Origin: Psychroflexus sediminis
Lineage (GTDB): Bacteria > Bacteroidota > Bacteroidia > Flavobacteriales > Flavobacteriaceae
Assembly (NCBI RefSeq): GCF_900099815.1
Contig: NZ_FNCW01000010.1
Coordinates: forward strand, 62,001-126,000
Length of the DNA: 64,000 nt
Direction: 5' to 3'
The notes under the pieces are model-generated. The model did no database searches. It was not told where the DNA came from and worked only from the letters and a program-made list of their open reading frames with translations. Positions within the stretch are counted from its first letter, which is position 1; each line of letters begins with the position of its first letter. This document shows positions 1 through 8,353 of the stretch, one piece after another. Made by a program: the position numbers and the translations under genes.

Positions 1-131
1 CCGGTATCTATAATAAAACTGCCTTCCACACCATTTATGGTGACTTTGCACTCGTAATGATTAGTCTCCGTGCTATTCATTTTTAAGGCTTTGTATTTTT
101 TTTCTTTCAGAAAGGATTTTAAGGAAGACAT
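1..131 (-). CDS. retropepsin-like aspartic protease, N-terminal fragment (cut by window edge)
   Basis: Only the first 43 residues are present; the gene runs off the left edge. After a short Lys-rich start the chain reads YECKVTINGVEGSFIIDTG, the beta-hairpin and active-site entry of single-domain retropepsin-like proteases (clan AA), in which the Asp of DTG is catalytic. ATG at 131 is chosen because a TATATTTG box lies just upstream on the same strand. No signal peptide is visible, so a cytoplasmic location is inferred. It diverges from tatD. Confidence 0.6.
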   Translation of the reverse strand, partial: MSSLKSFLKEKKYKALKMNSTETNHYECKVTINGVEGSFIIDT

Positions 132-146
132 TTATTGAATTTTCGG

Positions 147-154
147 CAAATATA
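147..154 (-). promoter_or_regulatory. Bacteroidota -7 box (TATATTTG) for the retropepsin-like gene
   Basis: On the minus strand the sequence reads TATATTTG, matching the TAnnTTTG -7 consensus of the Bacteroidota primary sigma factor, 15 bases before the ATG at 131. No clear TTTG is seen at the -33 position. Confidence 0.35.
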
Positions 155-169
155 AAGTTTCGTTTTAAA

Positions 170-177
170 TAAATTTG
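170..177 (+). promoter_or_regulatory. possible -7 box (TAAATTTG) for tatD
   Basis: TAAATTTG matches TAnnTTTG but ends only 5 bases before the tatD ATG at 183. If used, the transcript would be nearly leaderless. The box faces the divergent box at 147-154. Confidence 0.25.
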
Positions 178-182
178 CCACT

Positions 183-950
183 ATGATACTAACAGATACC
201 CATACCCACTTATATTCTGAAGCTTTTAACGAAGATAGAACGGAAGTGGTCCAAAGAGCCATAGATAATAACATTAAGCGTTTCTTTATTCCCGCTATAG
301 ATTCAGATACCACTCAGGCTATGTACGATTTGGAAAAGCAGTTCCCGGAGCACATGTATTTGATGATGGGATTACATCCCACCTCCGTTTCAGAAACTGT
401 AGAGCAGGAGCTTAAGCATGTTGAAGAAGAACTGGCCAAGCGAACATTTTATGCTGTTGGTGAAATCGGCATCGATTTGTACTGGGATAAAGGTTTTTTT
501 GAAGCCCAGCGTAAAGCCTTTAAACATCAGATCAAGCTGGCTAAAAAATATAAATTGCCTATAGTCATTCACTGCAGAGAGGCATTCGATGAGATTTTTG
601 AGGTGCTTGAAGAAGAAAAGGGAGAAGACTTATGCGGCATTTTTCATTGTTTTACAGGAACCAAATCTCAGGCCGAACAGGCGATCCGTTACAATATGAA
701 ACTCGGAATTGGAGGCGTTGTTACCTTTAAAAATGGAAAAATAGATCAGTTTATCAATGAAATCGATTTGAAACATATTGTTTTAGAAACCGATTCCCCT
801 TATCTTGCTCCAAAGCCCTATCGGGGGAAGCGAAATGAAAGCCTTTATATTTTGAAAGTAGCAGAAAAGCTTTCTGAATTATACGGGATAAGTTTAGAAG
901 AAATAGCGAGACAAACCACTCAGAATTCTAAAGACGTCTTCGGAATTTAA
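183..950 (+). CDS. tatD: TatD family metal-dependent hydrolase/deoxyribonuclease
   Basis: A 255-residue TIM-barrel hydrolase of the TatD family, which acts as a 3'-5' exonuclease or quality-control nuclease in the cytoplasm. The metal ligands are in place: HTH at residues 7-9, the Glu of GEIGID near 93, IHCRE near 130, FHCFTG near 155 and ETDSPYL near 205. Length is normal for the family. The gene lies 13 bases upstream of the asparaginase gene on the same strand, an arrangement that suggests co-transcription. The exact substrate cannot be read from sequence. Confidence 0.9.
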   Translation: MILTDTHTHLYSEAFNEDRTEVVQRAIDNNIKRFFIPAIDSDTTQAMYDLEKQFPEHMYLMMGLHPTSVSETVEQELKHVEEELAKRTFYAVGEIGIDLYWDKGFFEAQRKAFKHQIKLAKKYKLPIVIHCREAFDEIFEVLEEEKGEDLCGIFHCFTGTKSQAEQAIRYNMKLGIGGVVTFKNGKIDQFINEIDLKHIVLETDSPYLAPKPYRGKRNESLYILKVAEKLSELYGISLEEIARQTTQNSKDVFGI

Positions 951-963
951 TACAGATAACTTT

Positions 964-1983
964 ATGTCCAGAATTCTATTAGTATATACAGGCGGAACCA
1001 TTGGGATGATCAAAAATCCTGAAACCGGAGCGCTTACAGCTTTCAATTTTGATGAGCTGCTGTCCAATATTCCTGAACTGAAGCTTTTGGAGCACGACAT
1101 TAGTACAGTGAGTTTTGAAGAGCCTGTAGATTCTTCAGATATGGATACTTCAGATTATGTGAAACTCGTTCATTTAATAGAAGATCATTTTGAAGACTAT
1201 GACGGTTTTGTGGTGTTGCACGGAAGTGATACCATGTCCTACACCGCTTCTGTGATTTCATTTATGTTTGAGAACCTGAAAAAGCCGGTTATTTTTACAG
1301 GGTCACAACTGCCTATCGGAGATTTGAGGACCGATGCCAAGGAAAATCTGATTACGAGTATTCAGTTAGCGGGTTTAAAAGAGAACGGGAAGACCGTAAT
1401 TAAAGAAGTGGGTCTTTATTTTGAATATAAACTATACAGGGCTAATAGAACAACCAAAGTTAATGCTGAACATTTTGAAGCTTTTGAATCCTCCAATTTT
1501 CCCGCTATTGCAGAATCTGGTGTGAATCTGAAGGTGAATTACGAAAAACTCATGAAACCGAACTTGAGAAAGAAGATGATCGTTCATAAATCCTTAAACG
1601 ATAATATCTTCGTTCTGAAATTATTTCCGGGAATAAATTATAAGACACTGGAACATATTTTTAACACACCGCATGTAGAAGGAATTATTTTAGAGACTTT
1701 TGGCAGTGGAAATGCGAAGACGGATCCCTGGTTCCTGAAGCTTCTAAAACAGGCAATAGACAGAGGAGTTCATGTTGTGAATGTAACCCAATGCGTTGGA
1801 GGTGCGGTGCTTATGGGCAAGTACGCAACAAGTGAACGTTTAAAAAAACTAGGGGTTATAAGCGGAGGAGACATGACAACAGAGGCTGCTGTGGGAAAAA
1901 TGATGTATCTTTTGACAAAAAAATTAGGACCAAAAGTATTTAAAACTATATTTGAAACCTCTTTAAGAGGTGAAATGAATTAA
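964..1983 (+). CDS. ansA: type I asparaginase
   Basis: A 339-residue cytoplasmic asparaginase that hydrolyses L-asparagine to aspartate and ammonia. The N-terminal TGGTIG motif (residues 9-14) carries the first catalytic Thr, and VLHGSDTMSYTA (about 84-95) carries the second Thr-Asp pair. FTGSQLPIGD and the C-terminal TQCVGGAVLMGKYATS segment are typical of the type I (AnsA) branch. There is no signal peptide, unlike the periplasmic type II enzymes. It follows tatD closely and is followed by a tRNA gene. Confidence 0.92.
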   Translation: MSRILLVYTGGTIGMIKNPETGALTAFNFDELLSNIPELKLLEHDISTVSFEEPVDSSDMDTSDYVKLVHLIEDHFEDYDGFVVLHGSDTMSYTASVISFMFENLKKPVIFTGSQLPIGDLRTDAKENLITSIQLAGLKENGKTVIKEVGLYFEYKLYRANRTTKVNAEHFEAFESSNFPAIAESGVNLKVNYEKLMKPNLRKKMIVHKSLNDNIFVLKLFPGINYKTLEHIFNTPHVEGIILETFGSGNAKTDPWFLKLLKQAIDRGVHVVNVTQCVGGAVLMGKYATSERLKKLGVISGGDMTTEAAVGKMMYLLTKKLGPKVFKTIFETSLRGEMN

Positions 1984-2064
1984 AAATTAACGTGCATTTC
2001 TTCTTATAAAAGTATTTTTTTTTATTTATTTGCTAAGAATTAGTTATCGTTCATTATAATTTCT

Positions 2065-2154
2065 AGAGAGGTGACCGAGCGGTCGAAGGTGTACGCCTGG
2101 AAAGCGTATGTTCCGATTGTATCGGAACCGAGGGTTCGAATCCCTTCCTCTCTG
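2065..2154 (+). tRNA. tRNA-Ser (anticodon GGA)
   Basis: A 90-base cloverleaf with a long variable arm, as expected for serine. The 7-bp acceptor AGAGAGG (2065-2071) pairs with CCTCTCT (2147-2153), with discriminator G2154. The anticodon stem TACGC/GCGTA encloses the loop CTGGAAA, giving anticodon GGA at 2099-2101. The T loop reads GGTTCGAATCC. The CCA end is not encoded. Confidence 0.96.
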
Positions 2155-2213
2155 CTTTACAAAAACAAACTAAAATCATTAAACACTAATTATTAATTCT
2201 AAGACAGACAACA

Positions 2214-2999
2214 ATGAAAAGATTATTTTCAATTTTAGCCATTTTAGCCATCATGGCAGTTGGTAACACAACTTTAAATGCAGCCAATTCTTCTGAAATT
2301 TTTACTGAAGCAGCTGTGACTTTTGTACAAGATGATGCCGCAGCCGCTGATGCTGCAGAAGAAAGTCCAGGCTTTCATCAAGAATTAAAAAAGCGTTTTA
2401 TTGAAGGTGGTCCTGGGTTTATGGGGATTGTGCTTCTTTGTTTAATTCTTGGATTAGCCATTGCTTTTGAAAGAATTATATACTTGAATCTGGCTACAAC
2501 TAACACGAAAAAGCTGGCTCAAAACGTAGAGGATGCTATGAAGAGTGGTGGTGTAGAAGCTGCCAAGGAAGTATGTAGAAACACAAGTGGCCCAGTTGCT
2601 TCTATTTACTATCAGGGACTTGATAGAATGGATGAAGGTGTTGAGGCTTCAGAAAAAGCTGTCGTAGCTTACGGAGGTGTTCAAATGGGACAACTTGAGA
2701 AAAATGTTTCTTGGGTATCTTTATTTATTGCATTAGCTCCTATGCTTGGTTTTATGGGTACTGTAATTGGTATGATTCAGGCCTTCGATAAAATTGAAGC
2801 CGCTGGAGATATGCAGCCATCTTTGGTAGCCGGAGGTATTAAAGTAGCTTTATTAACAACTGTATTCGGTTTGATCGTTGCTATTATTCTTCAGGTTTTT
2901 TATAATTATATCATCGCTAAGATAGATAGTATTGTAAATGATATGGAAGACGCATCGATTACGCTTATCGATATGTTAGTTGCTCACAAAAACAAATAA
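2214..2999 (+). CDS. exbB: ExbB/TolQ/MotA-family proton channel protein
   Basis: A 261-residue inner-membrane protein of the ExbB/TolQ family, which with ExbD converts the proton gradient into work on TonB-type partners. It has three membrane segments: GFMGIVLLCLILGLAIAF (about 70-88), the segment after ENVSWVSLFIALAPMLGFMGTV (about 165-185), and IKVALLTTVFGLIVAIIL (about 208-226). It begins with a signal-like hydrophobic stretch ending in LNAA plus an Ala/Asp-rich linker, an extension E. coli ExbB lacks. It heads the module exbB, 4-TM protein, exbD, exbD with short gaps. Confidence 0.92.
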   Translation: MKRLFSILAILAIMAVGNTTLNAANSSEIFTEAAVTFVQDDAAAADAAEESPGFHQELKKRFIEGGPGFMGIVLLCLILGLAIAFERIIYLNLATTNTKKLAQNVEDAMKSGGVEAAKEVCRNTSGPVASIYYQGLDRMDEGVEASEKAVVAYGGVQMGQLEKNVSWVSLFIALAPMLGFMGTVIGMIQAFDKIEAAGDMQPSLVAGGIKVALLTTVFGLIVAIILQVFYNYIIAKIDSIVNDMEDASITLIDMLVAHKNK

Positions 3000-3005
3000 A
3001 TCAGT

Positions 3006-3440
3006 ATGAATAAAATATTTAATATTATAAAAATCATTTTTGGTGTTGTAGGAGCTATTCTCTTTGTGAGAATCCTCAACGCCGGAGATGAAGCGATAGA
3101 AGCTAACGCAGCAATACAGTCAAGTGTATTGGCTCCTTTTATGTATGTATCATACATTATATTAGGAATTACAGTTCTAGCGGTATTAATTTTCTCTGTA
3201 AGAGCACTTTTTACGGGTAATGTTAAGAAAACACTTATTTCTCTAGGGGCTTTTATTCTGGTCATTGTAATATCTTATCTAGTCTCTAGCGGAACAGAAA
3301 CAGCTTTAAGAGATGGAGACGTGTTATCTGCAAGTGGATCTAGGTGGGTTAGTACGGGATTAACAGCATTTTATATCTTAGCTGCTTTAGCGGTTTTGGC
3401 AATGCTATTATCTAGCGTAAGAAAAATTATAACAAGATAA
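3006..3440 (+). CDS. four-helix membrane protein inside the exbB-exbD operon
   Basis: A 144-residue protein with four predicted membrane helices (about 7-24, 42-65, 74-92 and 117-137) and no catalytic motif that I recognise. It starts 6 bases after exbB and ends 2 bases before the first exbD, so it is almost certainly translated from the same message. From memory, a protein of this type often sits at this place in Flavobacteriia. Its role is unknown; an accessory or assembly subunit of the ExbB-ExbD channel is an inference from position only. Confidence 0.75.
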   Translation: MNKIFNIIKIIFGVVGAILFVRILNAGDEAIEANAAIQSSVLAPFMYVSYIILGITVLAVLIFSVRALFTGNVKKTLISLGAFILVIVISYLVSSGTETALRDGDVLSASGSRWVSTGLTAFYILAALAVLAMLLSSVRKIITR

Positions 3441-3442
3441 TT

Positions 3443-4051
3443 ATGGCAAAAAGATCAGCACCAGAGGTAAACGCTGGATCCATGGCGGATATAGCTTTCC
3501 TTTTGCTTATCTTTTTCTTGGTCACAACGACCATAGAAACAGATAGCGGAATCACAAGGAAATTACCTCCTATAGATGATGAACAAGAAGATCCACCACC
3601 GCTTAAAGAGAAGAATATTTTTATTGTTCTTGTAAATGCTAATGGTGACTTGCTTGTTGAAGATGAACCCATGGAATTTCAAAATCTGAGAGAAGCTGCT
3701 GTTACCTTTTTAGATAATGGTGGAGGTACAGGTGACGAAGCATGTAATTATTGCCAGGGACCCGGACTATCAGATTCTTCAGATAATCCTGTCAAAGCTG
3801 TTATTTCTTTACAGAATGACAGGAGAACAGAATACGGAACTTATATAGCAGTTCAAAATGAACTTGTGGCTGCTTATAATCAATTAAGGAATAGAGAGGC
3901 GAACAGACTTTATGGCGTAGATTTCACAGAAATGGAAGCTGTCTATAATGATCCGAATTACCAAGGTGATAAGGAAGAGCTTAAAGAAAGAATTAAAAAG
4001 ATTCAAGAATTGTTTCCTCAAAAACTTTCCGAAGCAGAACCTAAACGATAA
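3443..4051 (+). CDS. exbD: ExbD/TolR-family protein, first copy
   Basis: A 202-residue biopolymer transport protein. The single membrane helix ADIAFLLLIFFLVTTT begins at about residue 15 and carries the conserved Asp that takes part in proton translocation. The periplasmic domain follows, with an unusual Gly-rich insert and a Cys pair (ACNYCQG, about 100-106), then a charged, probably helical tail ending KLSEAEPKR. It is longer than typical ExbD (about 140). It lies 14 bases upstream of the second exbD in the same operon. Confidence 0.9.
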   Translation: MAKRSAPEVNAGSMADIAFLLLIFFLVTTTIETDSGITRKLPPIDDEQEDPPPLKEKNIFIVLVNANGDLLVEDEPMEFQNLREAAVTFLDNGGGTGDEACNYCQGPGLSDSSDNPVKAVISLQNDRRTEYGTYIAVQNELVAAYNQLRNREANRLYGVDFTEMEAVYNDPNYQGDKEELKERIKKIQELFPQKLSEAEPKR

Positions 4052-4065
4052 AAAATTGAACACAT

Positions 4066-4548
4066 ATGTCAAAATTTAAAAAGAAAGGTGATGGTGGTAC
4101 ACCAGCTATTTCCACTGCATCCCTACCGGATATTGTTTTTATGCTTTTGTTCTTTTTTATGGTTGTAACTGTGATGAGAGATTCATCTCTTAAGGTTCAA
4201 AATATTCTACCTTTCGCAGATCAAGTTGAGAAATTAGATAAGAAAAATCTAATTATGTATATCTATGCAGGGAAACCTTCTCCTAGATATCAAGAAACTT
4301 ACGGAACTGAAGCTAGGATACAATTGAACGATAAATATGCTAAAATTAGTGATATTCAGCAATTTATAAAAGAAGAACGTCAGTCTAAACGTGAAGAATT
4401 ACGAGATAAATTGACAACAGCGCTAAAGGTTGATAAAGCAACCAATATGGGACTGGTTTCAGATATCAAACAAGAATTGCGTAAAGCTGAAGCTCTTAAA
4501 ATCAATTACACAACTAAAGAAGGTGATGCCATGCTGAACCTTGAGTAG
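4066..4548 (+). CDS. exbD: ExbD/TolR-family protein, second copy
   Basis: A 160-residue ExbD homologue. The membrane helix ASLPDIVFMLLFFFMVVTVM (about 19-38) holds the key Asp, followed by a periplasmic domain rich in Lys and Glu. With the preceding ExbD it would give a heteromeric ExbB-ExbD1-ExbD2 complex, as seen in other Bacteroidota. A strong terminator follows 23 bases after the stop codon, so it closes the operon. Confidence 0.9.
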   Translation: MSKFKKKGDGGTPAISTASLPDIVFMLLFFFMVVTVMRDSSLKVQNILPFADQVEKLDKKNLIMYIYAGKPSPRYQETYGTEARIQLNDKYAKISDIQQFIKEERQSKREELRDKLTTALKVDKATNMGLVSDIKQELRKAEALKINYTTKEGDAMLNLE

Positions 4549-4571
4549 TTTGAATAAAATTTAAATACTTC

Positions 4572-4602
4572 AAAGGCATTCCTTTACAGGGGTGCCTTTT
4601 TT
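4572..4602 (+). terminator. rho-independent terminator after the exbB-exbD-exbD operon
   Basis: AAAGGCA (4572-4578) pairs with TGCCTTT (4593-4599). The stem continues inward by two wobble pairs and CC/GG to a TTTACA loop, about 11 bp in all, and ends in a T run. Confidence 0.85.
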
Positions 4603-4643
4603 ATTTGCATAAACCTAGTTAACTTACCCCCTTTAAGTCAGCG

Positions 4644-5345
4644 ATGAAAATAATCTATCTAAGTGTTTTTTTAGGTCTCTTTTGCTCCTCTGTAGCTCAG
4701 GAAAGACTTTCATGGTTAAAAGAAAATGAAGTTGATTCTCTATATAGAGAAGATCAATTTTATTTAGGTTTTAGTTTTAATTTTCTTACAGATCTTCCTG
4801 CTAAGGTCGAGCAGTCTGGTTTTTCCGGAGGCCTCATTTTTGGGTTTATACGGGATATGCCAATTAATAAAAGACGCAATTTGTCCATTGGTCTGGGATT
4901 AGGGTTTAATCTCAATACTTTTGGTCAGACACTTCAAATAAAAAAAGGAGGAGATGGTGAAGATCAGTTTATACCAATCGATTCTGACAGAAACTATGAT
5001 TCTAATCGCTTTACAACCAATTTGATAGAAATCCCCTTGGAATTTAGATGGCGCTCATCCGATATAAATAAATTGTCTTTTTGGCGAATATATTTGGGTT
5101 TCAAGATAGGTTATGTGATAGGCTCCAAATCCAGTTTTCGTGGTCCAAATGATAGTTTTAGTTTTAAATCCATAGACTCTATCCATAAATTCAGAACTAG
5201 TACAAAACTTACATTTGGTTACGGGGCTGTCAATTTCTTTATCGACCTGAGTCTAAACCCCATTTTCGACGCAGAAATTGATTCTACCGGTGAGGAGGTG
5301 GGTATAATGCCTGTTAAAGCCGGTCTGACTTTCTTTTTTCTGTGA
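4644..5345 (+). CDS. PorT-like outer-membrane beta-barrel protein
   Basis: A 233-residue protein with a signal peptide (MKIIYLSVFLGLFCSSVAQ) and a body of alternating short beta strands ending in an aromatic-rich LTFFFL, the usual C-terminus of a barrel protein. The motifs LIEIPLEFRW and GFKIGYVIGSKS resemble the PorT/SprT and outer-membrane beta-barrel (OMP_b-brl_2) families. True PorT, a T9SS component, usually lies next to ubiE, which is not seen here, so a PorT-like paralogue is the safer call. It sits behind the exbD terminator and so probably has its own promoter. Confidence 0.7.
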   Translation: MKIIYLSVFLGLFCSSVAQERLSWLKENEVDSLYREDQFYLGFSFNFLTDLPAKVEQSGFSGGLIFGFIRDMPINKRRNLSIGLGLGFNLNTFGQTLQIKKGGDGEDQFIPIDSDRNYDSNRFTTNLIEIPLEFRWRSSDINKLSFWRIYLGFKIGYVIGSKSSFRGPNDSFSFKSIDSIHKFRTSTKLTFGYGAVNFFIDLSLNPIFDAEIDSTGEEVGIMPVKAGLTFFFL

Positions 5346-5960
5346 TCAAATCCAGTAACTAAGAAAATATAACTGGGGAATACATCCTGCGAGAATTCCT
5401 AAAAGAATTTCTGATAAGGTATGCGCTTTTTCATATAAGCGCGAGGAACTGACCAGGCCTAAAAAAAGAAAAAGCAAACTTATGGAAACTACCATCGGTT
5501 CATGAAAAGATATACTAAGGCCTGTCACAAAACTCACTAGCCCGCTTATACCCAGCGCATGTAAGCTTATCTTAAACCGGAACATACTGAATAACAGAGC
5601 AATTATTCCTGAAAATAAAATGCCTGAAAAGAAGTAAAACAGCGTTCTGTAGTTATACACATCTAATATGGTATTGAGCAGAATAAGAATGAGCAGGATG
5701 AAGAACATCAAGAATACGCGTCTTTCTTTCACATCTGAAATCTTATAATCACTTATAAGTTTTAAGTTCTTGGCAATAAATAAAAATACGATGGGTAAGA
5801 ATATTAAGAGTATACAAACCGCCATCAGTTTGGCAGTAATGATTTCCTGGTCTAAATAGTTGGGGATCGCATAAAAATAAAACAAACATCCTAAAAAAGG
5901 CATCCAGAGCGGATGACCTAATACGGATACGAGTGATGAAAGCCTCGACAAAAAATTCAT
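5346..5960 (-). CDS. multi-pass membrane protein downstream of rpoN
   Basis: A 204-residue protein with about six hydrophobic segments. A late motif, HEPMVVSISLLFLFLGLVSSSRLYEKAHTLSE, resembles the last helices of PAP2-type lipid phosphatases (a Ser-Arg-x(5)-His pattern), but the canonical KxxxxxxRP and PSGH motifs are absent, so catalytic activity is doubtful. Its ATG overlaps the rpoN stop by 4 bases, so it is translationally coupled to rpoN. Its stop abuts the convergent PorT-like gene. Confidence 0.65.
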   Translation of the reverse strand: MNFLSRLSSLVSVLGHPLWMPFLGCLFYFYAIPNYLDQEIITAKLMAVCILLIFLPIVFLFIAKNLKLISDYKISDVKERRVFLMFFILLILILLNTILDVYNYRTLFYFFSGILFSGIIALLFSMFRFKISLHALGISGLVSFVTGLSISFHEPMVVSISLLFLFLGLVSSSRLYEKAHTLSEILLGILAGCIPQLYFLSYWI

Positions 5961-7402
5961 ATTTCTTTTCGCAATCTAGCTACCGGAACGTCCAATTGCT
6001 CTCTATACTTGGCGATGGTTCTTCTTGCTATCGGGTATCCTTTCTCTTTTAAAATAGAAGCTAACTTAGCATCGGTATAAGGTTTCTTTTTATCTTCAGA
6101 TTCCAAAGTCATTTCCAGGATTTTCTTGATTTCTCTTGTTGATACTTCTTCGCCTTCTTCATTTTTCATAGATTCAGAAAAGAAGCTTTTGATCAAAAAG
6201 GTTCCGTAAGGTGTTTCTACATATTTGCTATTCGCTACTCTGGAGATAGTGCTGATATCCATGTCAATTTTCTCAGCGATATCTTTTAATATCATCGGCT
6301 TTAGCGTTCGCTCATCACCGGTTAAGAAATACTCTTCCTGATGCATCATTATGGAATACATCGTTGAATACAGCGTTTCCTGTCTCTGTTTTATAGCATC
6401 GATAAACCATTTTGCAGAGTCTAACTTCTGTTTGATAAAGAACACAGCTTCTTTCTGTTCTTTGGTTTTGGTTTTTGCCTCCTTGTAGCCTTTCAGCATA
6501 TTGGAATAATCACGTGAAATGTGCATCTCAGGTGCATTTCTTCCGTTTAAGGTAAGCTCTAACTCACCATTTTTGATATGAATGGCAAAATCAGGAATAA
6601 CGTGTTCTACAGATTTGCTGTTTCCAGAATAAGAAGCCCCCGGTTTTGGATTGAGATGTTCAATTTCTTCAATGGCTTTTTTCAGTTTTTCTTCAGAAAT
6701 ACTGAACTTCTGTAAAAGTTTATCGTAATGTTTCTTACTGAATTTGTCGAAGGTCTCATCTATGATTTTGTAGGCCAGACTTACGCTTTCAGTCTTGTCT
6801 TTTCTTTGGAGCTGAATCAATAAGCATTCTCTTAAATCTCTTGCTCCAACACCTGCCGGATCTAAAGATTGAACTATTTTTAATGCTTTTTCAACGGTCT
6901 CCTCATCGGTATAAATGTTTTGTGTGAAAGCTAAATCGTCTACAATGTCGATAAGTGACCGCCGAATGTAACCGCTGTCATCCACGCTTCCTACCAGAAA
7001 AAAGGCAATCTCTTCCTGGTCACCCTTAAAAGTAAAGGTTTGTAACTGGGTTTTTAAGTATTGAGAAAACGATGTTCCGGAAGCATAAGGGACCTGCTTA
7101 TCTTCATCATCTGCACTATAGTTGTTGGCCTTTAATTTATAACTGGGAACTTCATCGTCGCTTAGATAATCATCAACATCAAATTCTGTTTCGATGATAT
7201 CGTGATCATCATCGGCTTCATTTTTAAATTCATCCTCGTATTCATCTTTTTCTTTCCCCGCATCTAGTGCCGGATTTTCTTCATACTCCTGCTTAACTCT
7301 CTGCTCAAAAGCCAATGTAGGAAGCTGTATCAACTTCATCAACTGGATTTGTTGTGGAGATAACTTCTGTGATAACTTTAAATTGAGCTTTTGTTTAAGC
7401 AT
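5957..7402 (-). CDS. rpoN: RNA polymerase sigma-54 factor
   Basis: A 481-residue sigma-54 with all regions present. Region I is Gln/Leu-rich (LSQKLSPQQIQLMKLIQLP), followed by an acidic linker (about 45-85), the core-binding domain, and a C-terminal DNA-binding part ending with the RpoN box ARRTIAKYRE, which recognises the -24 promoter element. It needs AAA+ enhancer-binding partners, none of which are clearly encoded in this window. The downstream membrane gene overlaps its stop codon. Confidence 0.95.
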   Translation of the reverse strand: MLKQKLNLKLSQKLSPQQIQLMKLIQLPTLAFEQRVKQEYEENPALDAGKEKDEYEDEFKNEADDDHDIIETEFDVDDYLSDDEVPSYKLKANNYSADDEDKQVPYASGTSFSQYLKTQLQTFTFKGDQEEIAFFLVGSVDDSGYIRRSLIDIVDDLAFTQNIYTDEETVEKALKIVQSLDPAGVGARDLRECLLIQLQRKDKTESVSLAYKIIDETFDKFSKKHYDKLLQKFSISEEKLKKAIEEIEHLNPKPGASYSGNSKSVEHVIPDFAIHIKNGELELTLNGRNAPEMHISRDYSNMLKGYKEAKTKTKEQKEAVFFIKQKLDSAKWFIDAIKQRQETLYSTMYSIMMHQEEYFLTGDERTLKPMILKDIAEKIDMDISTISRVANSKYVETPYGTFLIKSFFSESMKNEEGEEVSTREIKKILEMTLESEDKKKPYTDAKLASILKEKGYPIARRTIAKYREQLDVPVARLRKEI

Positions 7403-7474
7403 GATGATGATTCAATAGTTTAGGCTGAATTTTATTTCAGAGGCCTTTCTCTAATATAAGTCAAATCTAAAATT

Positions 7475-8353
7475 TTACTTCAACTCATTTATAAATTTAA
7501 CGAATTTATGTGGGATCTTCGTTTCGATAGTTAAGCTTTTTTGTGTTTTCGGATGCTGAAATTGAAGTGAACTCGCGTGAAGAAACAGTTTTTCTTTACT
7601 GACTTCGGTCCCATAAATTTTATCACCTACAATGGGGTGTCCTAATGAAGAGAGATGTATCCTGATTTGGTGAGTTCTTCCGGTACTTGGATACAAATTG
7701 ACCAAACTAAAGTCTTCATTTCTTTTTCTAAAGGTTTTTTGAACCTGGAATCTGGTGAAGCTATCTTTTTCATCAATTTCTGAATTTATTTCTCCTTCAG
7801 CAGGTTCTATGATGCCTTCAACTATAGCTATATAGCTTTTCTGAATGTCATGCTGCTCAAATAAGACTGAAAGTAAAGTTTTGACCGAAACTGTTTTCGA
7901 AATGAGCAGAACACCAGATGTAGGATTATCCAACCTATGAACAGGCTGGGGATAGGGAAGGCGGTCCTTCTCTGAAGTTGGTTTTAAATTAAATGGCAGC
8001 GCATTTTCTATGGTTTTGAAATAATTACCATTAGTAGGATATCCAACTGGTTTGTAAACGACAGCCAAAAAGTCATCTTCATAAAGCACATCGAGTTTCA
8101 GTTTAAAAATCTTTTTATCATGCTGAATTTCTTCTGCATAAAGTTTTAGAACTTGTCCGGTTTCAACCCAGTCAGATGTTTTGGCCAGCTCACCATCTCT
8201 TGTAATGAGCCCCTTTTTGATGCTTTTTTTTAAGGCGCTTTTGGTTTGTATAGATTCAAAGACACCCACTCCATACTCTTGGAGTCTTATGCTTTTCTGA
8301 ATGCTACTGACTTCATGGGTTTCAATACAGGTTTTCGATTTAGAATTCTGCAT
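7475..8353 (-). CDS. RluA-family RNA pseudouridine synthase
   Basis: About 292 residues from the chosen start (MQNSKSK). An N-terminal S4-like RNA-binding segment (about 20-75) is followed by the RluA catalytic domain. HRLDNPTSGVLLISK contains the catalytic Asp, and GRTHQIRIHLSSLGHPIVGD is the standard C-terminal motif. It isomerises uridine in rRNA or tRNA; the site is not readable. A start 30 bases earlier is possible but lies deeper in asnS. The chosen ATG overlaps the asnS 3' end by 14 bases, so the two genes form an operon. Confidence 0.88.
   Translation of the reverse strand: MQNSKSKTCIETHEVSSIQKSIRLQEYGVGVFESIQTKSALKKSIKKGLITRDGELAKTSDWVETGQVLKLYAEEIQHDKKIFKLKLDVLYEDDFLAVVYKPVGYPTNGNYFKTIENALPFNLKPTSEKDRLPYPQPVHRLDNPTSGVLLISKTVSVKTLLSVLFEQHDIQKSYIAIVEGIIEPAEGEINSEIDEKDSFTRFQVQKTFRKRNEDFSLVNLYPSTGRTHQIRIHLSSLGHPIVGDKIYGTEVSKEKLFLHASSLQFQHPKTQKSLTIETKIPHKFVKFINELK

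Noticed and set aside
4644-5345. Calling the barrel protein the true T9SS PorT
   Set aside because: The usual ubiE neighbour is absent and similarity by eye is only to the broad PorT-like family.
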